A DNA stretch of 64,000 nt, taken from contig NC_133769.1 in NCBI RefSeq assembly GCF_003597395.2, positions 173,335,058 to 173,399,057 on the forward strand, in the 5' to 3' direction. The DNA comes from Chelonoidis abingdonii (lineage: Eukaryota > Chordata > Testudines > Testudinidae). The stretch's first letter is position 1. Every line of letters starts with the position of its first letter. The translations under genes were made by a program, and so were the position numbers. Below, piece after piece: positions 11,535 to 23,660 of the stretch. The notes under the pieces are model-generated. The model was not told the DNA's origin, ran no database searches, and saw only the letters and a list, made by a program, of their open reading frames with translations.

Positions 11535-12010
11535 TAGGGCTGGGTGAAAAATTTATAACGAAATGTTTTCCATCGGAAAACAGGGCTTCTTTGAAACTGA
11601 AGTATTCTGCAGTAAAAGATAATACTATAGGCAGAATTTTCCATTGGGGAAAAATATATATATTTCCAAACTGCCGCTTGTCTCTCCATCTGCCTGCATT
11701 GTCATAGTGCCTCATGGAAGCTGTACTTTCCTGTCACATGAGGCACTGTGGTGGATCAGCCTCATGAACCATTGTGATGCATGATGTGAGGCACCATCCT
11801 GCTAAAGAGAATGGGGATCTGGGGGACCTGAAACTGCAACTCCTGTGCGGCACTGCAGGAGCTCAGGTTGACCCAGATAAGCAGAACACTTGGACGCTTC
11901 CGAAATGAAACTTTTCAGAACTTTTAATTCCACTAAAGATTGGATATTTTGATTGAATCCTGATTCAGGATGAAACAATAAAACCCAGAATGTTTCAGGA
12001 AATGGGAATT
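11535..12010. mobile_element. hAT-like relic, TAGGGCTGGGTGAAAAAT end
   Basis: The left terminus TAGGGCTGGGTGAAAAAT is followed by the usual AT-rich AAATGTTTTCCATCGG stretch. The distal part again has TTTTCAG, CAGAATGTTTCAGG words. Related relics lie at 38060-38437 (right end TTTTACCCAGCTCTA), 57720-58100 and 62041-62420. The right boundary is approximate and no target duplication was found. Confidence 0.5.
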
Positions 12011-15000
12011 TGATTTTTTTTTGTTCTACTCTAGTAGTAATTAATCTTATTCCTCATATGAACATAGGTGGCTTCTGAAAATTTCCAAAATAGATGGTCC
12101 TGAAAGCCATTGGTATTCATATAATATTAATTACCTTTTAATGAGCAACAAGAATAAACAGAAGTTTCAGAGAGAAACCCTATAATGCGATAAATATTGT
12201 ACAAGAAAAACTCAATTTTCTCTTCTGTTTTAGGATTTCAATAGTTTGTTGGAGCTACATCCCTGAGTTATTTAATTTTTATCATATCAATGTATATAAC
12301 TCTCTCTCTCTGAATCTACTGCCAGAGGCAACTATGATTTACAAAGAAACTACAGTATTTTCCCCAAAGCTGTAAGGTTAAAAGAAAAGTTTTAATTACT
12401 CATGGAACTTCAGCAGTGCAATGGTAGTCACACTGCACCTGTACCTGAAGCAAACAAGCTTTGCCCGGTGGCCTAAATGCCACCTTGCTAACCAGCTCAC
12501 CTGTGGAATTCTCATGCTCCTCTTGCAATTTGTATAGGGTGATATGGGGTGTGTGTGTGTGTGCAAGGTAAGTGTTGTGTCTTTATGAAAATCTCCCATT
12601 CCCAGGGTAGAGGTGTGATCTCATTAATCATTTAAAAGAAAAGAGAAAAAGAAGCTTTCATTGTGTTTTCAAGAAACATACTAGATTTGTATCCCTGGAA
12701 CCTGAAGTCAATATTTACTAACCAGTTGAAGCCCAGAGAGCAGCATTGCTCATGCTACTCAGCAAATTTCCCTCCAGCCTAAATCTCTGAAACTACCATC
12801 TGAAGGTAGTTGACTGTCCCTATCCAGTCAGTTCTTGACAATGAGATTGCTAATAGTTGAACTAGAATAGAGTGTTTTGCTGCATCCACCAAGATTTAAA
12901 TTTCTACCGTCAAAGAGATGGCTCTGGGAACAACTGTTGTTCACTATGTCATGTGCTATATTTGAACTGTGGTGACCTAGAGGTGAAAGACTTGGCATAT
13001 TATTATCAAGCCCCTGATCCTGCAAACTCTATATGGAATTTTGCATCAAGCAGGATTGTTTACCACTTGCACATCAGGTTGTGCAGGCCAAATGATGCCC
13101 TCGTCTTCATACCCCACTGCATTCAGGTTATGCTCAGCAGAGTGACATAGGTGTCAATGGTCTTGGTGGGTTTGTGTAGTTTGTAACTGACTGGAACTGA
13201 ATAAACAATGCTGTTGATAAAGCACAAGATGGAGTCAGAATCCAGCTGAGTTTTCCTCAGCTGGGGGGACTCTGCAAGCCAAACAGGAATAAATAGTAGT
13301 AAAAACTAACTTTAGTTATTGAAGTTGGCAGATATTAAGAAGTTACCTTTCAGAGCAGAAATACAGTTTGAGAGTCCTAGTATTCTGCTTATTTAAGTCT
13401 ATATGTGTGAGTGCCTTTTCAATCAGGTAATGTAAAATTGTACCACCACCATGACTGTGGCCCAAGCATAACTAAACAAATCAGATTTCCAGTCGGCACC
13501 ACAAAAGGCATGGTGTTAAGAGCACAAGAACAGATTATAAATTATCAGGCAAATCTTGCCCACCATGTACTGTACCTTGTGGAATGATTCATTTCTTAAG
13601 AGCTCAAGTTAAGTAGGCGGAGAGAAGTAACAAAGGCTGCAAGAAGGGCAGACTTATTGTTCTGGTAAGAGGTGATATTGCATTGATGTTTGAATGGCAG
13701 TACCACAACAACTGATGCAAAGGAATGAAGAGTTCTGGGCATTTGAGTGAAGGCAGGGATCTTTTTACTGGGTGTAAAAGAACTTATTTTAATATTTTGT
13801 GTAAAAACTAAAACTTTATTCAGGGCAACCCATAGAGGTGGTGGACTAAGGAGTTGCCTATACTGGCAATTGGTAAAGCCAGCGTCCTTTCATGTATTTG
13901 CCATGCTCACAATTCTGGGCTTGTAAAATCTGACATTAGTGTCAGTGAATAGAAAAGAGAGTTCGTGAGGTTACTGTACTAGGTTTTCTGACATGGGGGG
14001 AGCGGGGGAGGGAGAGCACAGAAAGTAATTCTCCCACTTGTGTTTGAATGATAAGATCACTGGGAAACAGGCAGGAGTTACAATAAAATACTCCCAAGGA
14101 TAACAGTACACCAGATTGGTGAAGGGATATGAATACATAGAAGGCTAAATTCAGCTGTCAGTGAGGTGTGTGTAACTGGGTCAAATTCTTTTCTCAATGT
14201 AATGTTCTACATCACATATAGAGCTAACTTATACCTCACATTAATGAATGATGTGCCCAGTCTTGCACCTATTATGCAGGCAGAATCCTATCAAAGCTCA
14301 TTGGCCAAATTCAGTGCTGAATGGATGGAATTCCATTGATCTCAGTTTGTCTGCTTACATGAGGGATAAACTTAGTCCTATGAAATTTGTCTGTGTGGTG
14401 CTTGAGGGGAAAGCCCAATGGGATGCATTTAATGTGCCACCAACAACTGAGCTGCATGGGGTCAAGACAGCTCCTCCGTTATTAGGTGCTTGGGCTCTGT
14501 TTTGCTGAGGACCATTGTGGCTGAAAATATTTTACACTAGCACATTAATCAAATGGGAAAAGTTTTTGCAGAGTTTATTTTTCAAAGGTTTAGTGTCACT
14601 GTTCTTACTGAATTGATAATCTTAATGGGATATGTTTGGAAGGGATCCAAATTCTAATTTTGGAAATTAAATTGTTTTAGTGATTTACCAAAGTAACTGA
14701 GGGCATCACCCTATTAAATACGATATTTCATGCATGTGATTAATTGTAATCTCAACGTAAATCCTTTTGATTTAGAGATTAATGTTGATTCTTTGCTTTG
14801 AATTTACTGTCCATTTGTTTTGTTAATTAAAATTAAAGATGGAAGACAGATAGCCGTGGAACCTCTTCAGGATGCTGATGTTCACTTTGTTAAATAGGAC
14901 ACTTTTCATTACTATAATAAAAAATAATGGACTTGGTATAGCTGTATTAACCCTCATGCAGTTCAGGATGAATGCAAGGGGAGACACATGCAGTCTTTTC

Positions 15001-15648
15001 TACTGATTGATAAGCTTGTCACATTTCATGTCAGTTTAAAAATACCAAAAGCTAACCTTTTGGCTTGAGTGCAGATTTATCTTTTTAAAAAAAAAAAAAT
15101 CAGAAGAAAACAATGTTTGAAAAATACCTTTCTTTTTAAGGGTAATTTTTCCTTTTACTGCTTGGAGTTTATGCATTTTAGATTAAATAGCCATCTCAAG
15201 TCAAAAGAATATACTGGGTGGTGGTGGTAGTGTCTAATTTTTTTCCTGTTGGTTCATACAGGGGGTATATACTAGGTTCCAGTCAAAACGGATCCAATTA
15301 TCTCAAGAAGTTTCCTCAAATACTGAGCTTTATGTACTATTCAGTTGATAAGAGAGTATAATACATTCAGGTACAAATAGACAAAAAATACCTTATGTCC
15401 AAAGCATGAAATGGCTGCAAAATCTCAACACTGAGTTATCTAAGGCATTTCTACTATACATTAGTTAAATAAAAGGTAAAATACATTTTTAGTTAGTATA
15501 GCTAAAGCCTTCTAACACAGGAAGAAATCAAAGGCTTTGTCTTGCTTGTTACAAAGAGGAATTGAATAGACAGTTACACACCATAAGCTCTTCAGGGGAG
15601 AGATCTTGTGTTCTTTGTTTTGTTAAACACTGTAAGTTTAAAATGCTA
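12011..15648. other. Long stretch with no gene recognised
   Basis: Mostly unique sequence. A short GT tract lies at about 12548-12563. Around 13008-13100 and 14158-14245 are short pieces resembling the ancient ATTCTGC / CATTGACTTCAATGGGA repeats noted elsewhere. 14690-14900 is AT-rich with TAATTAAAATTAAAG and GATTAATTG words. No open frame above 92 codons. Confidence 0.4.
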
Positions 15649-16405
15649 TGTCAGGGTTCCCTCCTCAGTCTGAACTCTGGGGTACAGATGTGGGGGCCTG
15701 CATAAAAAAACCCCGTGCTTATTTCTACCAGCTTAGGTTTAAAATTTCCCCAAGGCACAAATTCCTTCCTTCCCCTTGGTATTGCTGCCATCACCAAGTG
15801 ATTTAAACAACCATTCAGGGAAGGTCACTTGGGGCCTTGCCTCCTCCCAAATATCCCCACAAACCTCCCCCCTTTCCTGGGGAGGCTTGAGAATAATATC
15901 CTAATCAGTTGGTTACAAAGTGAGCACAGTCAACCCCCTCTGTTTAAATAAAGATAACAGAATCACCTCTGTAAAATTAGAATGGAAGATAACTTTTACA
16001 GGGTAACAAAGATTCAAAACACAGAAGATTTTCCCTCTAGGCAAAACTTTAAAGTTACAAAAACAGGGATAAACCTCCCTCTTAGCACAGGGAAAATTCA
16101 CAAGCTAAAACAAAAGATAAGCTAACACATTCCCTTGCTATTGCTTACTATTTCTGTAATATTAGATGCTTAGTTCAGATGTATTTTCCCTGCCCTGGTT
16201 CCTCGCTGAGCCGGAAAGAACAAAGGAACGCAAAACAAAAACCTTCCCCCACAGATTTGAAAGTATCTTCTTCCCTCATTGGTCCTTTTGGTCAGGTGCT
16301 AACCAGGTTATCTGAGCGGCTTAACCCTTTACAGGTAAAGGAGGGATTAACCCTTTACAGGGTAAGGAGGGATTTTGTGCTACCCTTAGCTGTATGTTTA
16401 TGACA
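15649..16405 (-). mobile_element. Solo LTR, 757 bp, TSD TGCTA
   Basis: Begins TGTCAGGGTTCCC and ends TGTATGTTTATGACA. The 5-bp duplication TGCTA is exact at 15644-15648 and 16406-16410. Sense strand is inferred as minus because the related copy at 22344-23170, in the opposite orientation, carries AATAAA in the expected place on the plus strand. Near the plus-strand right end, TTAACCCTTTACAGG occurs twice (about 16320 and 16346), a short repeat that would fall in U3. No internal region flanks it. Confidence 0.9.
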
Positions 16406-17510
16406 TGCTATATTAACAACAGCGATGCAGGTCTGCTTTATGTTAATGATGATGCCCTTAATTCATTTTAAGGATGCAAATCATTGGTACAGCAAGACAT
16501 AATTTAAAATAATTTGACATCAGGTAAGAGCATGCATTTCCCATGGGTCTCTACTCTTAGTCCTAGTTGTGGTTTACAGGCATGGCACTTGAAGTTTGAT
16601 CTGAAAGGAACTTGCAGCTAAACAATGTTAGATAATTAGTTATTGTAAAATTGAGGTTTGTAAACCAAAATCTGGAGTTAACAAATGTTCTGGTTCCTTG
16701 ACTTACTTCTGTACTGTTTGGTGTTTGTATCTAATTACTGTTCTGAAACCTTAACACAGTCAGACTTATCTAATAGTGAGAGAATATAGAAGAATAGATT
16801 TTTTCAATTGATTTAGCTCAATTATATAAATATTTTATGGATCATTGCTTACTAAACAGAATTTCACCATCAAAATCTTATAACAATTTGCAAATTGTGC
16901 TATAAAATTATTCATAGTCCTCTGCCTGGCAATCAGAAGAGAACCCTGAAAAGATATGAATAATGTAAGCTGTAAAGCAGCATTTAATGCAAAATAAATG
17001 CAGACAGTAATTGGTGAGCTGACCTTTCTTCTAATGTTTCAGTTCTGTGGCAGAAACCTCTTACTCACGATTCAGAACTCAATGTTTAAAAAGTGTACCT
17101 CACTGAATAGCAACTTCTTTCAGGTTGTGAAATGTTATTTTTGGTCATCTGACACAATTTTAAAAAGTATTAAGGTCAGTTTGTGCTAAGGTGCTCAAGA
17201 CACTGACGGAGTCACTAATCAGGGCTTGAAGTTGGTGTTCAAAAGAACAATGTGAAGAAAACAACTCTAAATACTTAGGCTAGATTGGCTAAAAGGTACC
17301 TAGCAAGGGCCAGTGCAAAGCTGCGTATGAACACTGGGAGACATTTTCTGAATTTTTTTCCCACAACTTCTAGATGCCAAGAGGCCACAGGCCTGCTGTT
17401 TAAACTTTGTTTGGCTGGGCAGCTTCCCCTCTTCTCTCTCCCCACACTGGCTGGTATGTAGTTGAGGGAGAAAGGGACATTAACTTTTCCATCTGTCCTG
17501 TTTACATGTT
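16406..17510. other. No gene recognised
   Basis: AT-rich unique sequence. No repeat family recognised and no notable open frame. Confidence 0.4.
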
Positions 17511-17625
17511 AGGGAGGCAGCTTGTCTAGTGGTTGGAGAGATTATCTGGGTTCTGTTTCTGACTTTCCTGGGTGACATTGAAAGAACCACCCATCCTAGT
17601 CTGTAAAATGGGGCTAAGGAACTGA
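17511..17625 (+). repeat. MIR/CORE-SINE relic
   Basis: GGCAGCTTGTCTAGTGGTTGGAG, GGGTTCTGTTTCTGACTTTCCTGG and CAGTCTGTAAAATGGGGC-like words follow the order of a MIR core on the plus strand. A tail-like stretch with AGCACTGTGAGATCTTTGAG lies further right near 17998, separated by unrelated sequence. Divergent. Confidence 0.5.
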
Positions 17626-19071
17626 ATTCAGCCCTCTGACACAGATTCAGGGTGAGGGGTTAACTCCTGGATTCCACAATCACCTGCCCTTTGGGCTTAT
17701 ATCAGTTGGAAGGCAGTTAATTTCTGCCAGGGCCTGCCAATTGAGCCTGCTGTGGATGTGGACTGAACCCCCTAGAGATCCTGGCTGTGCAACCTAGCCA
17801 GCACAGCCACTTGAGAGGGTACATTAGCTGCCCATTGGGCAAATCCAGAAGAAGGAAAGTTGTTTTGTGCCATCGCCACTTTCCGCTTGTGATGTTTTCT
17901 GCTGCCTTGGGCACTATTCCTTAGCTTATGCTCTCAGTATCTAACATACATACGGCATGATTTTAGTCCAATAATGCTTAACACCTTCCTTTATTAAAGC
18001 ACTGTGAGATCTTTGAGTGAAGCCACTGTGTAAAGTGCAAAGTACAGGTGAACCCAGAACCCAGGGACGTACCTGAAATTTAGATAACTGGTGTGAAGAT
18101 ATTCAGAATTTACCTGTATGTTAGATTTTTTTTAATAGTTCTGTAAATAGCTTTATTTTGCTCCTGTCTGAAGTATATTTATTCTTGCAAACCATGTACT
18201 TTGTGTAATATCCTTGAGCACTTTAGAAATGCCCTTATTAATGTTTAACTAATTTTTGCTTTGCTTTAACACTGTCTGAAATCAAATTCCAGCAGGTTCC
18301 AGGTTTGGCTGTCTTGACATGTTTCAGGTCCTTAGGCAATGCAGACCTTTGCCAGAGTAGAAATGTAATTTAATTAGTACAAAAAGAAGCCACTATGCTT
18401 TCTTATTGAATGTGTTCTCTTTTAGGCTAGTTTGCGCTGAAGCTTTCTAAGGAAAACCCTTAGTATTCGAAGTCATGTGAACCTAAACCTGTAACATAAC
18501 TATTAGAGTTCACTTAATTGTCCTTCTTCAATTCTTGGATTATGACCTATTTTTAAAAGTGACCTACAAAGTGAGGAGAAGGTTTTGCTTTGTTTTTGCT
18601 ACTTCAAGATGCAAGGAGAAGGCCTTAACCCCTACACTCCCCCTTTTTTTTAGTAATTTTTGTGCTTGCATTTTACATTGCATTTTACATTTGCATCTCA
18701 TCCACTCTTGAAATCTATGGTTGACTGGAGAAATACTGCTATGATGACAACATAAAGGACACAAGACCATGGGCTAGGTGTCATCTGGTGTAAATAGGTT
18801 CCTCTTCACATAACTTGTAACTCAAATTCACACCAGCAGAATTTTTTTGTTGTAAACGTTTTAGCACGTGACGGGGAAGAGAGGACTCTTGGACACTGTG
18901 GGGCACACTGTGAACCCCCTGTTTTCACCAGTGTGCCGTTACTCATGTAGTCCATTGACTTCTATGGGACTACTCAGACAAATAATAATTTATCAGTGAG
19001 AATAAGGGGGTTTTTGTGGTGGTGGTGTTGAATGCCTATTTAATTCCACTGCTTAACCTGATTGAGAAAAA
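17626..19071. other. No gene; small tandem and palindromic relics
   Basis: Near 18665-18700 the word GCATTTTACATT repeats about three times in tandem. At 18925-18990 ACTCATGTAGTCC...GGGACTACTCAGA with a central CATTGACTTCTATGGGA is a short palindromic ancient repeat. The rest is unassigned. Confidence 0.4.
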
Positions 19072-19076
19072 GTTGG

Positions 19077-20539
19077 TGTGATCAAGGCCCCAGGGGAGCC
19101 AAATGAGGAGGTCACTCAGTTAGGGTGAACTGCAAAGAATGGGGCAGACAATCCCCAAAACTGGTGGATATTCCAGTACTTAGATTTACCAAGCCAGCAC
19201 AAAACAGCTTCTATAATAGCTCACTGGTTACCCACAAGCCAACAACACAGTTCCCTTAAAGCAACCCAGTTTCAGGCTGCCACCCAGACATTAAGTCAAA
19301 TATGATGAGGATTACTGAAAATCTTAATCCTCATATATAAAAAAGTTCTTTCAATCCCAAAGGGTCGGACACATTACCTCCCAGGCTAATGAATATTCCA
19401 GATCTACCCAAATACACACTTACAGCCACTTCTTATTAACTAAACTAAAATTTATTAACAAAGAAAATGTAGACAGCGTTGATTAAAAGATTAGTATGCA
19501 TACAGACATGAGTACAATTATTGAGATTCAGATTCATAGCAGAGATGGTGAGCTCTGTAGTTGCAAAGAGTTCTTTCAGAAATAGTACATAGATTATAGC
19601 CCAATGTTTTTATATTCAGGGTGGTCAAGTTACGACTGGGATCTCAGTCCTTATGGCTTAGGCTTCTCCTGCATGAAGCCTCAAGCAGATCAGAGATAAC
19701 AAGAACAGAAATCAGGGGTCTTTTATACAGTTTCAGGCCCTCTTGTGATAGCTGGGAGTCCTTAGGCCAGTGGTCCCCAAACTTTTTTGTCTGGCGGGCG
19801 CCAGACGATGAGTCACGGAAGACCATGGCGACGGACAAGCATCCACTGAAGTGTCGCCGACAAGTGGCGTCATCCAGAGGTGTTGCCGCAGAAGGCGGCA
19901 TTTCAGTGGATGCTCGTCTGCTGGCAAGTATGTGGGTGCACTTAGACGCCCCGGCTGGCGCCATGGCATCCACGGGCACTGTGTTGGGGACCCCTGCCTT
20001 AGGTGAACGTTACGCCTCATGGGGACTTAGAAGTGGACCCATTTCCTAAGCATAGCTGGTAATTATCCACACAGATTAACATAAGGCAATTGCCTGTTTT
20101 TCATTATACTCAGGTGATTTGCTATACATTTCAAAGAGAGATGAACACAGTGATAGCCTATGTTTACAGTTCATTTAAACGTTAATATTCACTTTCTGAT
20201 CTCTGAATCAATAGCTATAGTGACAGACAGGAACTGCCTGTTTACGTGGCTAATCATTAAACAAGATATAAGTAAACACACACAATTAGTATTACCTTTA
20301 ACATCTAACAATATAGGTTTGCATTTCAAAGTTCTAGCCTAGCAAACATGTAATGGCCCTAATGACCATTTGCATGCCTTTCTAATATGTCTCTAAAGGT
20401 TGTCTCTGGGTCAACTAGCTTGCAGGATGCTTAACCCTTTTTGGCCATGTATTACACTTTGTATAAAATTTGTCGCAATTATATAAAGGTGATAGCAATA
20501 ATGATTTGCGTGGCTATACTTTAATTAAACAACATCTCA
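19077..20539 (-). mobile_element. Solo LTR with nested hAT miniature, TSD GTTGG
   Basis: Starts TGTGATCAAGGCC and ends AAACAACATCTCA, near-inverted TGTGAT/ATCTCA termini. The 5-bp duplication GTTGG is exact at 19072-19076 and 20540-20544. The length of 1463 bp includes a 229-bp hAT insert plus its duplicated 8 bp, so the LTR itself is about 1226 bp. The word TTTATTAACAAAG near 19450 gives TTAATAAA in reverse complement, which places the sense on the minus strand. No internal retroelement sequence adjoins it. Confidence 0.88.
19768..19996. mobile_element. hAT miniature nested in an LTR, TSD CCTTAGGY
   Basis: Ends are CAGTGGTCCCCAAACTTTTT and GTTGGGGACCCCTG, the hAT-type inverted terminus. The 8-bp target duplication is CCTTAGGC at 19760-19767 and CCTTAGGT at 19997-20004 (7 of 8). 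The interior is GC-rich with inverted arms (GGCGCCAGACGATGAG against GCTGGCGCC). Open frames of 142, 111 and 95 codons on both strands here come from this palindromic, CpG-containing insert and are not genes. Confidence 0.9.
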
Positions 20540-20544
20540 GTTGG

Positions 20545-21286
20545 TCTCTGTTAAAGATAGCGTACCCACATCTTCAGTGACGCTGCATGTTGTGTGGTTT
20601 CTCACGTCACCCAGAAAACCTAAAAAAGACCAGTTTTGATGTTCTTGAACAAGTAGGAAACAGCCTCACAGTTGCTGATATTTCTCTTTTTGTGAGGAAA
20701 GGGTGTGAGGGCACCTTCATGTTGTTGTGATCGGGAGGTCTGTCCCCTTAAGGACAGTGGTGCCTAAAGGTCAATCTTTCCCCATCATGTGGTGTGACCC
20801 TTTAAGATTTGGGAGATAGATATACACAAGGACCTAAGAGAGAGTGGGAAAGAGGCAACAGTCTCAGGAGTAAGTGGTGTTTGGGAGGAAATCCCATTAC
20901 TCTTTCTTTAAGGCCTGGGGCCAGGAAATTTGCAGAATGGTCAGGGCAAGGCTCCCCTCGCCTCCATCCAAGACTAGCTGGGAGAAGGGGGCCAGCATAA
21001 TATACTGCTTTATCTCTCACAGCACACCAGGAGAAGGGCTGGCCTGCTGAACCTTCTGAGCTGGGGGGCTAACAGGGGAAAGGGGCCAACTGAAAGAGAG
21101 GCTGGCTAAATTACATCCCTAGCTTCAAAAAGGGAACTGGAGGGGACCCCTGCCTTAGGGAGAGACTCCGGGACTGCCTGAACCACAACCCCAGCTCCAG
21201 GAGGAGGGCCGGGGCAGAGTTTATTCTTAAGGAGGAAAATGTATCCCAGCTTCTGCTAGAGAGGCTGGGAATGGCTTTAAGGATGT
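20545..21286. other. Unassigned block, GC-richer from about 20700
   Basis: From about 20700 the sequence becomes GC- and purine-rich (GGGAGGTCTGTCCCC, CTGGGGCCAGG, GGGGCCAGC), unlike its AT-rich neighbours. It ends where the LTR at 21287 inserted. It resembles retroelement or LTR sequence but I could not identify ends or coding motifs. Confidence 0.35.
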
Positions 21287-22312
21287 TGTTTGGCTAAGAA
21301 TTGGCATTGGCTAAGAACTGACAAACTCATAGCTGGAAACCAAACTAGATCACCCCATGTTACCTTTGTTCAGATAGCTATTAGTCTTACAAGCATGTAT
21401 TTAATGTTTAGACTCTGTGAAATGCTTTTAACTTGCTGCATGTGTTAATGCCACTTGTAATGCCTGTATTACCTATTTCCTTATAGCATGAAAGTTTTGC
21501 TTTATAACTTTGCAAATGTTTGCTCTGAACTCAGGCACAAGATCTCTTATCTCCCCTGTTGCCGATTAAGGAGGCCTATCAAGATTAAACATGCCATTAA
21601 GAAACATCATAATACAAAGCATTCGTGAATGGCCCTATCATGCCATGGAAATGCTACGTGCAAGGGAGCTTGTCTCATGGACTGGAAGGCCAAATATGAC
21701 AGGGTCACAAGAAAATTTGTCATCTCTTTTCTGGTTGAATGCTTGCAGGGCCAGAGACATTTAAACAGAGGCAGAGATCCGCAAGGGTTATCCCATGGTC
21801 TACCCTGGAAGACATTTTGAATTGACAGATGTGGTAATCTGTCATCTTTAGGAATTACAGATAACTCATTTGTGTGTATATGTTTGCTTGCTTTAACCTA
21901 TAAATGACTCTTATTCCTTTTTCCTAGTTAATAAACTTTTAGATAGTTTATTACGGGATTGGCTATAGGCATTGTCTTTGGCATAAGATCTAGAGTACCA
22001 ATTGTGGCTGGTTGCTTGAGACTGGAAGGAACCTGGATTTTTTTGTTGTTGTTGTTTTTTTGTTTTGGTGTGAGTGACCATTTATCACTAAGTCCTGTTT
22101 GTCTGGGTGGGAAGATAGACTTATCCAGTCTAAGGGGATTGTCTGTGACTCAATGGTAAGGCTGTTATAATGACCCAGAAATTCACATTTATTACTGGCT
22201 TGTTGAAATCTAATTATAGAACACACCACCAGCTTGGGGTTTCTGACTTGTTTCTGACAGTCTGCCCTGAGGTAGGCGTGCTCAGTCATGAACCACTCCA
22301 GGCAGCGTGACA
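21287..22312 (+). mobile_element. Solo LTR, about 1026 bp, TSD GATGT/GAAGT
   Basis: Starts TGTTTGGCTAAGAATTGG and ends AGGCAGCGTGACA. Flanks are GATGT (21282-21286) and GAAGT (22313-22317), a 4-of-5 duplication. On the plus strand GTTAATAAACTTTTAG near 21928 is a poly(A)-type signal, followed by a U5-like segment with CACACCACCAGCTTGGGG. It belongs to the same superfamily as the truncated LTR at 41816-42550. The right end is secure; the left end rests on the imperfect duplication. Confidence 0.7.
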
Positions 22313-22343
22313 GAAGTTCTTCAGCAGCTGACTGGGAAGAAGG

Positions 22344-23170
22344 TGTCTCATAAATATAGAGAGAAGGGTAGCATAAAATGCCTCCTTCGCAGCTGTACTG
22401 AATTACTTTACCGGTACGGGGTTAATCAGTTCAAATAACCTTGTCGGTACCTGACCAGAAGGACCAATAAGGAAAAAAGATGCTTTCAAATCTTGGGGAG
22501 GTTTTGTTTGTGCTCTCTCTTTGCTGTCCCTCTCGGGATGGAGAGAGAAGCCAAGCAGGTACAACGTCTCCTGAAAATATTCTTTGAATGATCCATCTAA
22601 AATTACAGAAATTGTAAGTAGGGCAAGGAAATGTGTTAGGAAAATTCACAAGCCAAAACAAAAGAGAACCTATGCTACAGAGGTAGTTTTATTCCTGTTT
22701 TTGTAACTGTGAAGCTGAGCCAGAGGGAAATCCTCTGTGTTTAAAATCTTATTTACCCTGTAAAGTTACCTGCAAAATCAGAATGGAAGGTGTGATTGAT
22801 TCTTTTACTTTTTCTTTATAAATAAAGTTCTTCTTTTAAGAACCTGATTGATTTTAAGTGCCCTGAAGACAAAGGGTCTGGTCTGTGCTCACATTGCTAA
22901 CCAGTTGGTTGGTATATTATTCTCAAGCCTCTCCAGGAAAGGGAGTGAAGGGACTTGGGGGAGGGGGGTGAGATAGGGATTCCAAGTGACCCTTCCCTGA
23001 ATTTTTGTGTAAATCACTTGGTGGTGGCAGCAATACCGTCCTTGGACAAGGAAAGGAATTTGTGCCTTGGGAGTTTTTAACCTAAGCTGGTAGAATATAA
23101 GCATAGGGGGTCTTTTATGTGGATCCCCACATCTGTACCCCAGAGTTCAGAGTAGGGGGGAACCCTGAAA
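22344..23170 (+). mobile_element. LTR related to 15649-16405, opposite orientation
   Basis: Aligns in reverse complement to the LTR at 15649-16405: shared words include CCAGTTGGTT, CTCAAGCCTCTCCAGGAAAGG, CCTAAGCTGGTAGAA and CTGTACCCCAGAGTTCAGA. AATAAA at 22821-22826, in TTTATAAATAAAGTTC, is the poly(A) signal and sets plus-strand sense. Expected ends are TGTC... and ...CCTGACA; here they read TGTCTCATAAATA and AACCCTGAAA, so the final CA has mutated. Target duplication is uncertain (AGCTG occurs at 22326-22330 and 23171-23175, but 13 bp lie between it and the LTR start). Confidence 0.8.
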
Positions 23171-23660
23171 AGCTGTAAGGAGCTGTAAATCCATGGTGGC
23201 AATAGAGTCCACAAACCTGTGGAAGATGCTGACAATCAGTGAAAAGATAGAAGCAGCCCAGGGAAGTGGCAAGGAATTGAATGAATAGTCTTAATCTGTT
23301 TAAATTAGGGTCCTTGTGGTGGAACCGAGAGGACAAAGTTAGTCTGTGTTCCCCTACTGCTCTCCTGGACCAGGAAAGGGAGAACAGGTTTCAGGACCAG
23401 AAGGAGCCAAGAGTGACTAGTCTCAGATGGAGGCTGAAGGCCTGGCATGGAGGCCACCACACTTTGGGTTTTCCTACTTAGGACTCTTCTGTTAATTCTG
23501 GAAGGAGACTACATTGAGAGATGACCTGGCTGGAAGGCTAGATCATGGAACCTGCAGACCATTGTGCAATGAGGAGGACAGACAAGGAGGTGCTAGAATG
23601 GAAAAACTCATGCAATGTAGAGTGCTGATACAAGATGGTGCTCTGGCAGTCAGTGCACCC
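23171..23660. other. No recognisable feature
   Basis: Sequence between two LTRs. Purine-rich, without recognisable retroelement motifs or useful open frame. It could be unique DNA or undetected retroelement sequence. Confidence 0.35.

Noticed and set aside
19621..20049. 142-codon plus-strand frame with two opposite frames
   Set aside because: Lies in the nested hAT miniature; frames arise from its CpG-rich inverted arms.
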